From contig KV918768.1 in assembly GCA_002049455.2 (NCBI GenBank), positions 62,001 to 126,000 of the forward strand: a stretch of DNA of 64,000 nt, in the 5' to 3' direction. Numbering within the stretch: position 1 is the first letter of the stretch; each line of letters opens with the position of its first letter. The position numbers and the translations under genes were made by a program. The stretch is from Porphyra umbilicalis (taxonomy: Eukaryota; Rhodophyta; Bangiophyceae; Bangiales; Bangiaceae). The notes below the pieces were generated by a model. The model did no database searches and was not told where the DNA came from. It was given only the letters and a program-made list of their open reading frames with translations. Shown here in pieces: positions 21,591-31,639 of the stretch.

Positions 21591-22494
21591 GGCCAATGCC
21601 ACTGTCAGCCTTGACTGTAAGAAAATTACGTTTGGAGCCAAGGATTTGAGCAAGGAACGAAGGCCGTGTCCGAATGGTAGAGCCGTAAACACATATCATT
21701 GAGAGACGTGTGTTTGCGTTTAGACAGGCTAAGACACGACCGTTTCGACAGAGCGTGAGGCTCTGTCAATGAGGGGGGGCACCAAGGTAGAGTGGGGTCA
21801 CCAAATGGGAGAACCGCGTGCCGCGAAGACGTCATTGGCGCATACCGGTGCTTTGATCCCGCTAAAATAGTCTCGCAGCGGCTGTGGGTGAAGCCGCAGT
21901 CGATAAAGCTTGGAGCTCACGTCAGCCTCCGCTCACGCCTTTGGCGTCAAGCGTCAATAGCAATAGCGTCACGCAGCTAGGAGCCTTTGGGTTGTCCTCT
22001 GGCTGTGTGGCGCGGTGAATGTATGGATGGTCAGGTTCGGCATCTTGCTACCTGTCGTACATCGACCCCTGATGGCCAAGCGGCCGCAGTGAGACGCGGT
22101 GGTTGCTGGGGGGGAGGTAGCTACTGTAAGAGAGGTCCACCACGGATTTCGACGGAGGGGCACTCCAGCAATTGGAGGATGTGTGGAGAGACGAAATTGC
22201 GCGGCGGAAAAGGAAGATTGCGGTCGGACAAGAATCAGCTTCTGGAGCGGGAAGGACGCCACCGACGAAGTGTGCGCTACAATGAGTCAGAAGGGTCGCA
22301 TTGACCGGTGAAGATGGTCGGTGGGCGACAAAACCCCCCCCATTTCCTTCTGTGCGTAAGGAAGTCCTTGAATGACGCTACGTATCAGCAACACAAAGAC
22401 TGAGACAGGCCTGAAAGAATTAATCTGTGCGTCTATCGTACTTCGAATGAAATTGAAAGATGTAGAATGATTAAAATCATGGCGAATGATTATA

Positions 22495-22625
22495 CCGTGT
22501 GTTCTCGTTATAAGAGACTCGGTTACAAGAGAATACCATTGGTCCATCGCCGGATCTGAGCAGCGAAGGCCGCTTTTTTTTAATATTGAGGTGAATCAGC
22601 TGTCTCTTACAACGAGAACACACTG
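22495..22625. mobile_element. 131-bp MITE with TA target duplication
   Basis: The left end CCGTGTGTTCTCGTTATAAG and the right end read inward, CAGTGTGTTCTCGTTGTAAG, match at 22 of 24 positions including the following AGAC. TA flanks both sides (22493-22494, 22626-22627). It has no coding capacity. It sits inside the 2.0-kb element, so it inserted later or was carried along. Confidence 0.75.
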
Positions 22626-22822
22626 TAATCAATAAAAATCACACCATACGATTTAAAATCAAGGGGTCTGATTATAATTATTTTACGCCAGCCGAGATAT
22701 GATTATAATCACACCTCTCATATGGATCAGTCTTTTCCGATCGGCAGCCCAAGTCCGATCAAGCGAAATATCCACGAGATATCTACAACTTATCCACCAA
22801 ACGGATCGACGGAGACCCTCTA

Positions 22823-23785
22823 ATGCTGGGTCGTGCCACAAAATGCACGGTTGGGGCTTAAACCTTAACCATTTCCATGGTTAAAGTATTGAGGTTTAAT
22901 TAAAGGCTTTCTGTTACACCTTTGATAATGTATACTTCCATTGGAACTATATATTGGAGTCATTACAGTGTCGTCGAAAGATTTACTGGTCCTTTGTCTG
23001 CGACGTGTCCGGTCAGGCAGCTCTGCTGACGCAGTCACGTAGCGTGCCATGCTGAAGGCGACAACTTGATGCAGCAAGAGGTAGCACGAGAAACGCGTCA
23101 CGTAGAAGGACTCAGTGGATTCTCTGGAGCCCGCATGCCACCTCACCGCCTCCACCTCTCCGCCCGCACCACGGCCGACAGTGGCGGGCGGGGCTCAGCT
23201 CTTGAACAAGCGTCAGCTCCCGCAAGTGATGCTGACCAGGTCCGTTCAATTGCAATGGCTACTTCATTCCATAAATGGCGATCACACGTTATAAGTCTCC
23301 TCATGTGGCAAAGTACAGTACACGTGTTCATCCGTCATGGGACGTTAAACCTTGACGTGCCCATGGTTCAACTATTAAACCATATTACAGTTAAATGTTT
23401 TGTGAACCAAACCAACCCGGTGCCAACCCTGACAAGATGTCAGCAATGAATATCTCCCGCCGCCTAAAGAATTGACAGCGAGTGAAGGCCAATCAACACA
23501 ATGCCTGATGTATGGATTGCGCCAATGAAATAGGGCGGGACGATGGTTGCTGCGACCTTTCGTGTCTGCTTTTGAAGTTGAAGTCGTCAAGTCTGAAGGA
23601 ATACAGTCGCTTCGTAGCCTTACAACTTGTGACACTCGACGCCCTCAGTCCGACTTCCCGCACGCCCGGTTAAGGTGGCTCTTACGGGTCCGTGCATGAC
23701 ACCCTCGAAAATCCTGAAGCCACGTGCGGCTTTTTGACAGGCCCCTTGTTTTTTGGGACGCGTCCCAAGTAAAACCTGTCTGAGA
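22823..23785. other. AT-richer non-coding DNA with small foldbacks
   Basis: About 960 bases with no convincing ORF. Two related blocks near 22858 and 23346 (each with TTAAACCTT and CCATGGTT) are partly self-complementary and may mark another decayed MITE. Nothing else is seen. Confidence 0.4.
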
Positions 23786-24430
23786 CAGGGATGAGCATTT
23801 TGGCCAAAATCATCGATGGTTAGTAAATTATGCGATATTTATCGTTTTATTATCGCAATAATTATGGCAGAATAGCTTACAGTTTTGATGCCTCATTCGT
23901 CGGTAGATCTCTTACAGTCACTTTGGCGTCGTCGCTTTTATTCAAGGTTGCACCCAAATCTGGTGCGTACTTTTGGCCTTGCTGACACGGCGGGGTCCAT
24001 TCCATCAGTGTTTGCGTGGCTCTGACGCTGGCCGGACACGCTGATGTCCCTTGAGCTTGAATGCCAGCTAACGATCTGTCACGTGCTGCCGTGAACCACT
24101 TCGTGCACCTGAGAAAAGTCACTGGTCCAAGACTCTACCTGATATTTCGCTCACCTTTCCCATTGTATCGCCCCTGCCATAGCCTACGATGTAGTTGGGG
24201 ATGTAACCAGCGAGGGAGGAGCTGCAACCCCGCCGCAGGCAGAGGCGGGTGCGTGCAGGATACGACTTACATGGGTGGGATGGAGAATTCAACAGATGGA
24301 TCATAGTGCCACGTTGCCATATAAGACCGAACACGTGTCAATAATTATCATCGACCTCCTGATGGTTTTGATAAATAACGTATAATTTAAACGATAATAC
24401 TCCATCGATAATTATAGGGTCTCATCCCTG
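23786..24430. mobile_element. Non-autonomous hAT-type element, 645 bp
   Basis: The ends are CAGGGATGAG and CTCATCCCTG, a perfect 10-bp inverted repeat of the hAT type. The element is flanked by a perfect 8-bp duplication GTCTGAGA (23778-23785 and 24431-24438). Beyond the 10 bp, the subterminal parts share ATCGATGG and AATTATGCGATATTTATC-like blocks in inverted order. The inside is AT-rich at the edges. One 81-codon minus frame is open but resembles no transposase. An intact target duplication means it has not moved since insertion. Confidence 0.9.
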
Positions 24431-25943
24431 GTCTGAGAGCGTCTGAGGCGTAGGGACGCCGAAGCTGTTGCCGACTTGGTCGGCCCACATGGCAGCCTTT
24501 TTGTCGTCCAAATCGGTTTCGACAGCTTTTTCGTCGTGCGAATCGGTTTCGAAGCGCCGACTGATTGACTGGATCAGGCGATGATGCTCGCTTGTTCCAG
24601 TAACACACCCTCGCTGGCGAGTACGGTGCGCTCATCTGATCATACGAGCGCGCCGTGCTCGCCACCGTGGGTGTGCTATCATCCCACGCCGAGTAACGCC
24701 GGCCCATGACATCATCTCTTCTCCGCCATTCAGACGCCAAGGGAGGCGATGGAAGGGGACCGATTGCAAGAAGGCACGCCGGGCGCACGGGGCGCGGCGG
24801 GCAAACGGAAGGGATACACGGCGGTTGTGGTGGCGGAAGAAAAGTGTGTGTGTCTGCAGGTCGGTGGCGGATTTTGGCCTCGACGTCCATCCAGGAGGGG
24901 GGAATTATATTGGAAAGGTGAGGAACGCGGGTCTCCACTGGCGTGTGATTGAGATTTCGTGGCACTCCACACTGCGCGGGCTGGGCAATGGGATCACTCT
25001 CTCGGACACGTTTCTTTTCATATGAAAGCTCTCGAATGAGTAAGACAGACTGGTATGCACCGATAGATCTCACATATTGGTCTGAGAGACCAATGGGACT
25101 CTGAAATTGATCTTCCGACACGTAGGAGCCCATACACTGGGCCTTAACTGGGCGTGCTCGGCGTCGGCAGCAAGGCGCCGGTCTGCCGATCAGTTTTTTT
25201 TGTGTTACAGGTCGCGACCGACGACCAAGACGATGTCCCTTCTTTTTCTCACGTGCATGCGCACCCATGAGCTTCTTCTGTGAGAAGGGCGTGACGGGGT
25301 TGTCGTTCCAGGTGTATATTCGTCGCTGCGTCTGCATCACGTGATTATACGCCAGCTGATCAAAACGATGGGGGGCACCACCCCATCGTTTTGATAAGCA
25401 CCACTGCGCTGCGCTCAGGCCAAGTCTCTGCATGGCGCCTCCCCCTTCGGGGAGGCGGCGCAGGGCCCTGCGCCGCGTCGTCGGCCTCCTCAAGGCCTTG
25501 AGCCCCGTCCTCTTCTTGCGCCCCTCCACCCTCTTGTGCCCCGCCACACATGTGTGTCCCTCCGCACACTTGTGCGTCTCTGTCTTGCTCTCTGTCTTGA
25601 CCGCAGCAGGGGCGGACGGCGGTGCGGGTGCGCGCGCGGCGGCTGGCACGGGCGACGCGGTGGGCGGTGCGATGATGGTGGACAGAGGGGAGTTGGTGGC
25701 GGAGGGTGTGCGCTCGTGCTCCCGAGGTCGGGATGGCCGTGACTCGTGGTGGTGGCGGCGATGGTGCCCCGCCACCTCACAGGCAACGAGGGTCGGCCTT
25801 TTGGCGACGGCGGCGGCGGCGGTGGTGGTGGCGTGCGAGCCAGCGCCACTTCCCACGTGTGGTGTCCTGCGGCGGCCGCCGCGGGCTGTACCCCGTCCTC
25901 CCGCCCTTCCTCGCCCAGCTCGCCGTGCCGGGCGTGTCGACAC
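24387..25943 (-). CDS. Hypothetical long ORF (518 codons) of unknown nature
   Basis: A single minus-strand frame is open for 518 codons, much of it (24440-25340) in DNA of only moderate GC where stops should be common. The N-terminal third lies in GC-rich DNA and is alanine/arginine/proline-rich, with a small Cys-His cluster (HKCAEGHTCVAGHK). The rest is basic, without hydrophobic segments or a known domain. It reads through a 15-bp hairpin and runs on across the hAT target duplication into the hAT end. That argues that at least its C-terminus is not an ancestral protein. It could be chance or a fusion. A short host exon in the N-terminal part is possible. Confidence 0.22.
   Translation of the reverse strand: MSTRPARRAGRGRAGGRGTARGGRRRTPHVGSGAGSHATTTAAAAVAKRPTLVACEVAGHHRRHHHESRPSRPREHERTPSATNSPLSTIIAPPTASPVPAAARAPAPPSAPAAVKTESKTETHKCAEGHTCVAGHKRVEGRKKRTGLKALRRPTTRRRALRRLPEGGGAMQRLGLSAAQWCLSKRWGGAPHRFDQLAYNHVMQTQRRIYTWNDNPVTPFSQKKLMGAHAREKKKGHRLGRRSRPVTQKKLIGRPAPCCRRRARPVKAQCMGSYVSEDQFQSPIGLSDQYVRSIGAYQSVLLIRELSYEKKRVRESDPIAQPAQCGVPRNLNHTPVETRVPHLSNIIPPSWMDVEAKIRHRPADTHTFLPPPQPPCIPSVCPPRPVRPACLLAIGPLPSPPLASEWRRRDDVMGRRYSAWDDSTPTVASTARSYDQMSAPYSPARVCYWNKRASSPDPVNQSALRNRFARRKSCRNRFGRQKGCHVGRPSRQQLRRPYASDALRPGMRPYNYRWSIIV
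25359..25395. repeat. Perfect 15-bp hairpin
   Basis: ATCAAAACGATGGGG at 25359-25373 and its exact reverse complement at 25381-25395 enclose the 7-base loop GGCACCA. No flanking duplication is evident. Confidence 0.8.
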
Positions 25944-27480
25944 TTTTCTCTCTTCCCAGCGGCACTACGCTGGCGGTCGCGGCCTGCGGCAGATCCGGTG
26001 GCGACGGTGACGTGTCGAGAAGCGCCGTGGCGGCCGCGGCTTTTACGGCGGCCGGCGCGGTCGGCGTCGTTTTGGCGGTCGTCGCACTCCCCGCCCACCA
26101 CGGGCGCCCTCCTCATCAGGCGTGCCGCTGACAACCTGGCACACGGAGGCTGAGGACCTGATCGATCTGTCGTGCCGCCGCCAGATTCTGCTCCTCTTCC
26201 AGTGCTGCCGACGGCCACGTCGCTGCCAGTGCGAGCGCACTGTCTGTCTCGGACTTGATGTGGTCAACACTCACGACCAACAGCACGCGGCCGGAGCGGA
26301 GAGTGCGGTAGATCCCCGCCCATTTTTTTGGTGGGAAGGCCAATGGTCGCGGTGGCCAACACCACCGCCAGCGTGTTGACCTCAGACGACGCGCGGCTAA
26401 CTGCGTCGGACACCCGCTACGCAAATCGAAAGGTGTCATCCAGCGTCGCGGCCAGCGCGCTGCGGCGCGGTGCCAGTGAGGGGGGCACGACCAAAAAAAA
26501 AAAAGTCCTCCCCCTCCCCAACTGGCTTGGCCACCCCGCCCCCCAGACCCGGTGGCGGTGGCCTCCCTGTCCCCGACTGGCATGTTTCTGCCGTCTGCCC
26601 CACCGTCGCCACCATTGCCGCCGCCGTCACTAGCAAAGCACACGACGCCAGCACGCCCTGCGGGAGCCCCTCCAGCGACCAAAGGGTTGTGAATTGGCGA
26701 GCGGGCGGCACCGGATTTCCACGGCGGCGGCACGGCGGCAACGGGACAGTGACCCAATGTGGCAGTTACGGATCGACGCACGACGATCAGAGCGGGACGG
26801 GCGGCGCGGAACGAGCGGGTCGGGACGAGCCGAGCCGGATGAATGGCGACGCACGCGAGCGGCACCTGAAAGAGGGCGGAGGACGGCATGGGTGTTGCGG
26901 GCGAGTTGACGGTGGATGGGAGGCACACGCGTGCGGCGTCTGGGTTGGGACGCTGAGAAGGCAGTGGTCGCAGAGATAATATCGTGACGAGAGGGGGGTA
27001 GACTAACCTCGCTTTCCCGAGAAAAACAACTTAACGTTTTCTTTCCCACGACGGTGGCCCCGCGGCGGTGGTGGCCGCCGACGCGGTCAGCACCGGCAGA
27101 CGCGGCGGCGGACGCTGCGGCCCAGCGCAACGGGACGCGTCCCCGGTCGGCAGCCTCGGGGTGCCCGTGACGCCCGGAGAGCCGACTGACCGAGGCTCTT
27201 CAAGATCATGGGCGTGGAGGCCCGAGTACGCGCGTGCCGGTTGGGGTCATGGACGGGCTCCTTGGGGTGCTCTCGGCGCGCTCACTCGTGCCGCCAATGC
27301 GGGACGGGGTGCAGTTTGGCAAGATTGGCCGCTACTATTTGCAGTCGATCTCTCAAAAACCACGCACTCCTCTTTTCTACATGATCTTTACAACATGTCA
27401 ACATCATTGATTTTGAAAATTCTTTGACCCAATACACAACATGTGGTGCATAGTTTTACAAAATCACGGTCGAGCTCGAG
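25944..27480. other. GC-rich DNA with overlapping open frames, no gene assigned
   Basis: Frames are open on both strands, the longest at 26116-26928 (minus, 270 codons). Its C-terminal part has a natural-looking mix of residues (RTLRSGRVLLVVSVDHIKS), but no domain is recognised. GC-rich DNA makes such frames common. Nothing else is supported. Confidence 0.35.
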
Positions 27481-28262
27481 TGGACCGGTGCTCCAGAGGT
27501 ATATTCCAGGGCTCTCAGGAGTCTCTCACGAGACTGAATTCATGAATGAAGTACAAGTGGAGGCTTTGAGACCTGTTTAAGGGGGAAGATGTCGTACGTG
27601 GCACGTAGGTTCGCCCTTGGGATCCCTCGTTGAAGATGTGATCAGTCCTATGAAGGAACTGTCCACATGGATCTCGCAGTCTTCCCGACATGTGCCGATC
27701 CAGCTGGCATGCGATTGGGCCCTACACACCCACCTCTCCCACATGTTCCGTCAGCCAATGAGCATGCATGATATCTGGAAAGATGAGAAAGGAGCGTTCA
27801 ACAGTTGCGCACATGTTACCGCTGTCTGGGGCCCTCCGGGCGCCTTCAGACTGCTCCTCTGGAACACATTCACGATGGACGCTCCACTCCGTCCCCCCCC
27901 CTCTCATTTTCATGGACAAGGCCTCCTGTTTCAAAGACGTCCTGAGATCCGTCGTCCCGTTAGATCGCAGTCGCCTGTTGTGGCGTGTTGGCGGACCTCT
28001 CCAGTGGTGGTCACCGCTGAGCCCCTGTACCACATCTCGCGACTTCTCAGGATTGGACCGCCTCATCTGATATGATGAAAGATTTTCATTGGAAAACGTG
28101 TTCTCTCACGACCATCGTCTAATTAGAGACTGCTTAAGTCAACGCGATCATCGTAGAGGCCTCATGCTATTGAATGAAGTCAAAACAAATCCCACTAATG
28201 TACAGTGCTCTAACCACCGTACCGAACTGAAAATCGATTATAAAAGATGTCCAGTCAGCATC
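27481..28262. other. Unassigned DNA
   Basis: About 780 bases of mixed composition without a supported gene or repeat edge. A tRNA-like A-box on the minus strand near 28200 has no partner B-box. Confidence 0.4.
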
Positions 28263-28631
28263 TCATAAAAATGTGACAGATTTTACGAACGGTGGAAAAG
28301 CTGGTGACCCGGACGAGATCTGGGTGCCGAGGGCGGCCAGCCACACGTGCGTGGCGAGGGGCCTATCTCGATGGGGGACCGCGGCCAGCCAGCGCCTCAG
28401 CTGGAGGGTCGCACTTCCACGCCGGGCTCCACCCAGGCGACGCACCGCGATCGACAGCTCGTCGTCGTCGACCCGACCGTCCCCGTCCCCTGTCACAACC
28501 GCGCATGGCATCGCCGTCGCCCACCGTCTCTCCTTTTCTTTATTTTCTTTCCCCAGCGCACCTTTGTCCTCGCTTTTAGCTCCCCCTTCCTCCCCTGCCA
28601 CCCGGTTTGCCGACACATCGCGGCGGTTCAC
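28263..28631 (-). CDS. Hypothetical ORF with one EF-hand-like loop
   Basis: This 122-codon minus frame contains TGDGDGRVDDDEL. Aligned to the 12-residue EF-hand loop it has D at 3 and 5, G at 6, V at 8, D at 9 and E at 12; only position 1 (T) departs from the usual aspartate. A helix-like LSIAVRRL follows. EF hands bind calcium and normally come in pairs; only one is visible. The upstream part is charged (lysine/glutamate-rich). It could be one exon of a calcium-binding protein, or chance in GC-rich DNA. Confidence 0.25.
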   Translation of the reverse strand: MNRRDVSANRVAGEEGGAKSEDKGALGKENKEKERRWATAMPCAVVTGDGDGRVDDDELSIAVRRLGGARRGSATLQLRRWLAAVPHRDRPLATHVWLAALGTQISSGSPAFPPFVKSVTFL

Positions 28632-29536
28632 TTATGGTTTGTGGTACGCGTTTGCTTACCGGCGACACTGCTTAGATTCATCATTGTACGATGCTTTCGG
28701 GTGAGTGCTGGCCTTCTTAATACCTTTGTTGATGCGACGGGTTTTGATTCTAGCAGCGTTTTGTTGAGTCCTCGTGGTATAATACTGACGATACTCATGT
28801 TTTGCGATGATGTCGCTGTCATTCTAGGTAGTTTCGTTTTCTGAGATTACTGTTACGTATGTCTTCGTCGACATCGTCTTTCTATTTACTTTACCTGCTT
28901 GATTTCCGGTTGTGTTACGCATCGCGGGCACTACTCCGCGAACATTGGGTTATGAGGTATGTCACAGCTGATTTCAAGTGGGATCATATGTGTATGTATT
29001 CCCGGTGTTGACTAGTGTGCAGAACACAAGGCATTCTCGCTCTCTGCCCGCACAACGAACCGAAGTGGCTTGTGAGCTCTTTCTTACCGGTTTTCGAATA
29101 CGTTTATAGTGACTTGTGGTTCTGCCCTTGATCTGGTAAACTGTTTGACTGCCTACATGATGCACGGGAGCCAAGAATTTTCGGCGTACAACCGCACCGT
29201 TCCGACGTGTTTTCTGAGCTCTGTCATACCAAGATTGGAATACGTTGGCAGTGTCCAGTGCCTTTTGATAATTCTGTCTTTCGTGCTGTTCTCGTAAACG
29301 GTCTGACTGCTTGCATGATGCACAGGAGCCAAGAAATCCGGCGTTCAACCAATGTCAGAAAAGTGAAGGTGACCATCCGCTCTTTCTGTTCCTGCTTTTT
29401 GCTACCGAGTTGTACACTCGATACTTGTCACTTTGTCGCTTATGCAATAAAATACAACCTTGTCTCTTTCCATACGCGCTTCATCAGCCAGGCCGGCACG
29501 GGAAAATGGTCACGTCGCTGACTTCGTTTTCAACCC
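28632..29536. other. Non-coding DNA with a 58-bp direct repeat
   Basis: Moderate-GC DNA. Two copies of a 58-bp block lie at 29135-29193 and 29293-29350 (sharing ATGATGCAC and GGAGCCAAGAA), 158 bp apart. Short plus frames run through the copies. No gene is recognised. Confidence 0.45.
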
Positions 29537-29821
29537 GTGCTGCATCGACTTCGTCGCGAATGGCCCTCGACCTGGGCGTTTGTGACAAACAGGGAACCCA
29601 TTAGTTTAGCTCAGCTACCACTTACGAGAAATTTAAGCTACTCAAAAGTAATCACACGGGGGCCACTTGAGTCCGTAAGTGACTTTCGATTACCCGAAGA
29701 ATTGCCCCTGCTGGCATCTTCACTGAGGAGTTGCATATTGCGTAATATCCACTTGTCGCAAGCACTTGACAGAAGTATCGAAGAATCTTTGAGGTGTCCG
29801 GACATTCTGACTTATCGGTGA
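29537..29821 (+). CDS. Hypothetical 94-residue ORF
   Basis: The frame 29537-29821 encodes a mixed, natural-looking sequence with leucine-rich helices (for example LPEELPLLASSLRSCILRN). No signal peptide, repeat or known family is visible. It lies about 460 bases upstream of the copia RNase H remnant and on the same strand, so it could be a decayed piece of that element, but no pol motif supports this. Confidence 0.25.
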   Translation: MLHRLRREWPSTWAFVTNREPISLAQLPLTRNLSYSKVITRGPLESVSDFRLPEELPLLASSLRSCILRNIHLSQALDRSIEESLRCPDILTYR

Positions 29822-30281
29822 CACGGACAAGACCGCCTTAGCTCACGCTACCAACCAGACTCCAAGAAGGGAGGTAAGTCAAGCCGATGGCAGCGCCAGG
29901 CAGAGAACACCACCCAGTATACTTGTCGACTGAAGAAAGCTGTGCTGTCTTCGACAGACCTCGCCTTTTTCTGTGAAAAGCCTTGCCTCCGCCGAGGGGC
30001 GGGGCTTGCCAGGAGCGCTTAAGAGATGAAGTAGGGCGAGGCGCTAGACAAGGTGTTTTCGGGATCCTGGGAGGAATTTTCTTCGAAAGGGCACCACCAG
30101 ACCAAGAATGCATCTTTTGAGGCCACGGAACGTAGGGAATGCTCCTCTGCGCTCTGACAGGTCAACACGCCTAAACGGCAGGTGCGACGACTCGCAGGGG
30201 ACCTCTTCTGCCAGGCGCCCCTAGGCGAGGAGGATTGCCGGGGAAGCAAAGATATTCAGTTGCACGACGACGCTCCCACGC

Positions 30282-30969
30282 TTGTGGCACGCCAACCTAA
30301 CGAAAGAGGTCATGCGATATCCACGTGGGACGGCCGATTGGGGGCCAAAGTACAGGGTGGCGGCGCCACTAGTGGGGTACAGTGGCACGGCTCGGGGACG
30401 TGGACACCCGCCGCTCAACGTCAAGTTTTGCATTCACCCAGCATGGCGGGGTAGCATCATGAGGCAGGAAGGTGCAACTTACAGTGCCCGCCTCGACAAT
30501 GGAGGCGGAATATGTGGTAGCCGAGGTGACGACCAAGGAGGCAGTGTGGCTGCGGCGGCTGATGGGGGCGCTGCGGGCGCCGACTATGCCTGTGCTCCTG
30601 CATTGCGACAATCAGAGCGCGTTAAAGCTAATCGAGAACCACAGCGGCACCGCGCGCAGCAAGTACATTTACATGACCCACCACTTCGTGCGGGAGCGGG
30701 TCAAAAGCAGGGACTTACTACTCTCTTGCATGCCGTCGGCGGAGATTGTGGCCGACATCCTGACGAAGGCGCTGCCCTCTGCCGCACTGCGCGCGTTTCG
30801 CGCGGCAATGGGCATGGTCCAACGAACGGCGCCGAGCGCTTCTCCGGCGGGGAGTGTTGAATCAGGGACACCTGATATTCTGGCTATCCCAAGAGTCGGG
30901 AACCCGGATGAACGCTCGGGCAACGGAAGGAAGAGGGTTGTATGTCGCGTGGCGACTGCGGCGCCCTGA
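30282..30969 (+). pseudogene. pol: Ty1/copia RNase H and pol C-terminus
   Basis: From 30472 the frame reads STMEAEYVVAEVTTKEAVWL, then LLHCDNQSALKLIENH, THHFVRERVKS and EIVADILTKALPS. This is the unmistakable end of copia pol, with the acidic RNase H residues in MEAEY, CDNQ and VADI. Upstream (30282-30400) VMRYPRGTADWGPKY and a VGYS block continue the RT-RNase H connection. The piece DTRRSTSSFAFTQHGGVAS, then a TGA, sits in the RNase H frame; the TGA replaces an expected TGG. The usual GYSDADWAG aspartate is lost in a frameshifted part. The last 38 codons run into the LTR. Confidence 0.85.
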
Positions 30970-31260
30970 CGAGGATGGCGCTGGATGAGCAGCAGAGCTG
31001 ACGACGTGGCGGCCCACGGGGAGCCGACACCGTGGCGGCGACGGGGAGCAGCCGGCGGGGGAGCGGCGTGGCAGGCGGACGGAGGAAGGGGCGTCACGCA
31101 AAGGACGCCGGGTGAATGCATGCCGGGGTGCGGTGAGTGAGGGGAGGTGGGGAAAAGTACGCATGGAGTGGCGGTATGCTCCGGGAGAGAAGAGTCGCGC
31201 AGGACTGGGAGCAGTGGGTAGAAGACGAGCACCCCGCAACGGTCTCGGTCACTTGGCTTG
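30855..31260 (+). repeat. 3' LTR of the copia element (right edge uncertain)
   Basis: A purine-rich GGCGGGGAG precedes TGTTGAATCAGGGACACCTG, the typical opening of a copia LTR after the polypurine tract. The right edge is placed near 31260 only by length and composition; no second LTR is in the window. Confidence 0.45.
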
Positions 31261-31639
31261 TCAACGCCTATTGTGGAGTGGAATCGGCCGGATGACTGGA
31301 GGGGAATCGGCAACGGAGTACCCCCATCACGACGTGTGGCGTTGCAAACCACCAACGCGATAACGGCGGGTGCCGCCCACCTACCGATCATGGGGACGGG
31401 GAGGGGGGGGGGGGGAGGCGGTAGATGCGCTGGCTGGGGAAGCTCCGGGGAGGACCGGAGAAGGACAAAAGGTACGCCGCCTGGGCCGTACCGCGACCCG
31501 TGTGGCGATCCGCTCGACCCCGCCGCCATGCTCGCTTGAGGGAGCAGCACATGGGCGGGGGGGGTGGTGTCACCCGGGATGGGGCGAGGAGCGTCAAGGA
31601 TATGGCGAGCCGCCGCGAAAGAGAAGCCGGCAGCTGCCA

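Larger units (their letters stand above)
20798..22820. mobile_element. Non-autonomous TA-flanked TIR element, 2.0 kb
   Basis: The left end GAGGGTTTTTGTCG, then ATAAGTTGTGGATATCTCG, is mirrored at the right end by GAGGGTCTCCGTCG, then ATAAGTTGTAGATATCTCG, read inward from 22820. The right copy has about 13 extra bases between the two blocks. TA lies outside both ends (20796-20797 and 22821-22822). TA duplication suggests Tc1/mariner-like mobilisation. No transposase is encoded. A third, related end sequence lies at about 21466-21484 (inverted), so the element may be composite or nested. Confidence 0.65.

Noticed and set aside
22858-23385. Possible additional MITE with TTAAACCTT blocks
   Set aside because: The blocks are partly self-complementary, but no clean ends or target duplication could be defined.
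28195-28225. tRNA-like A-box (GGTGGTTAGAGCACTG) on the minus strand
   Set aside because: No B-box or cloverleaf follows at the right distance. At most it is a remnant of a tRNA-derived SINE.
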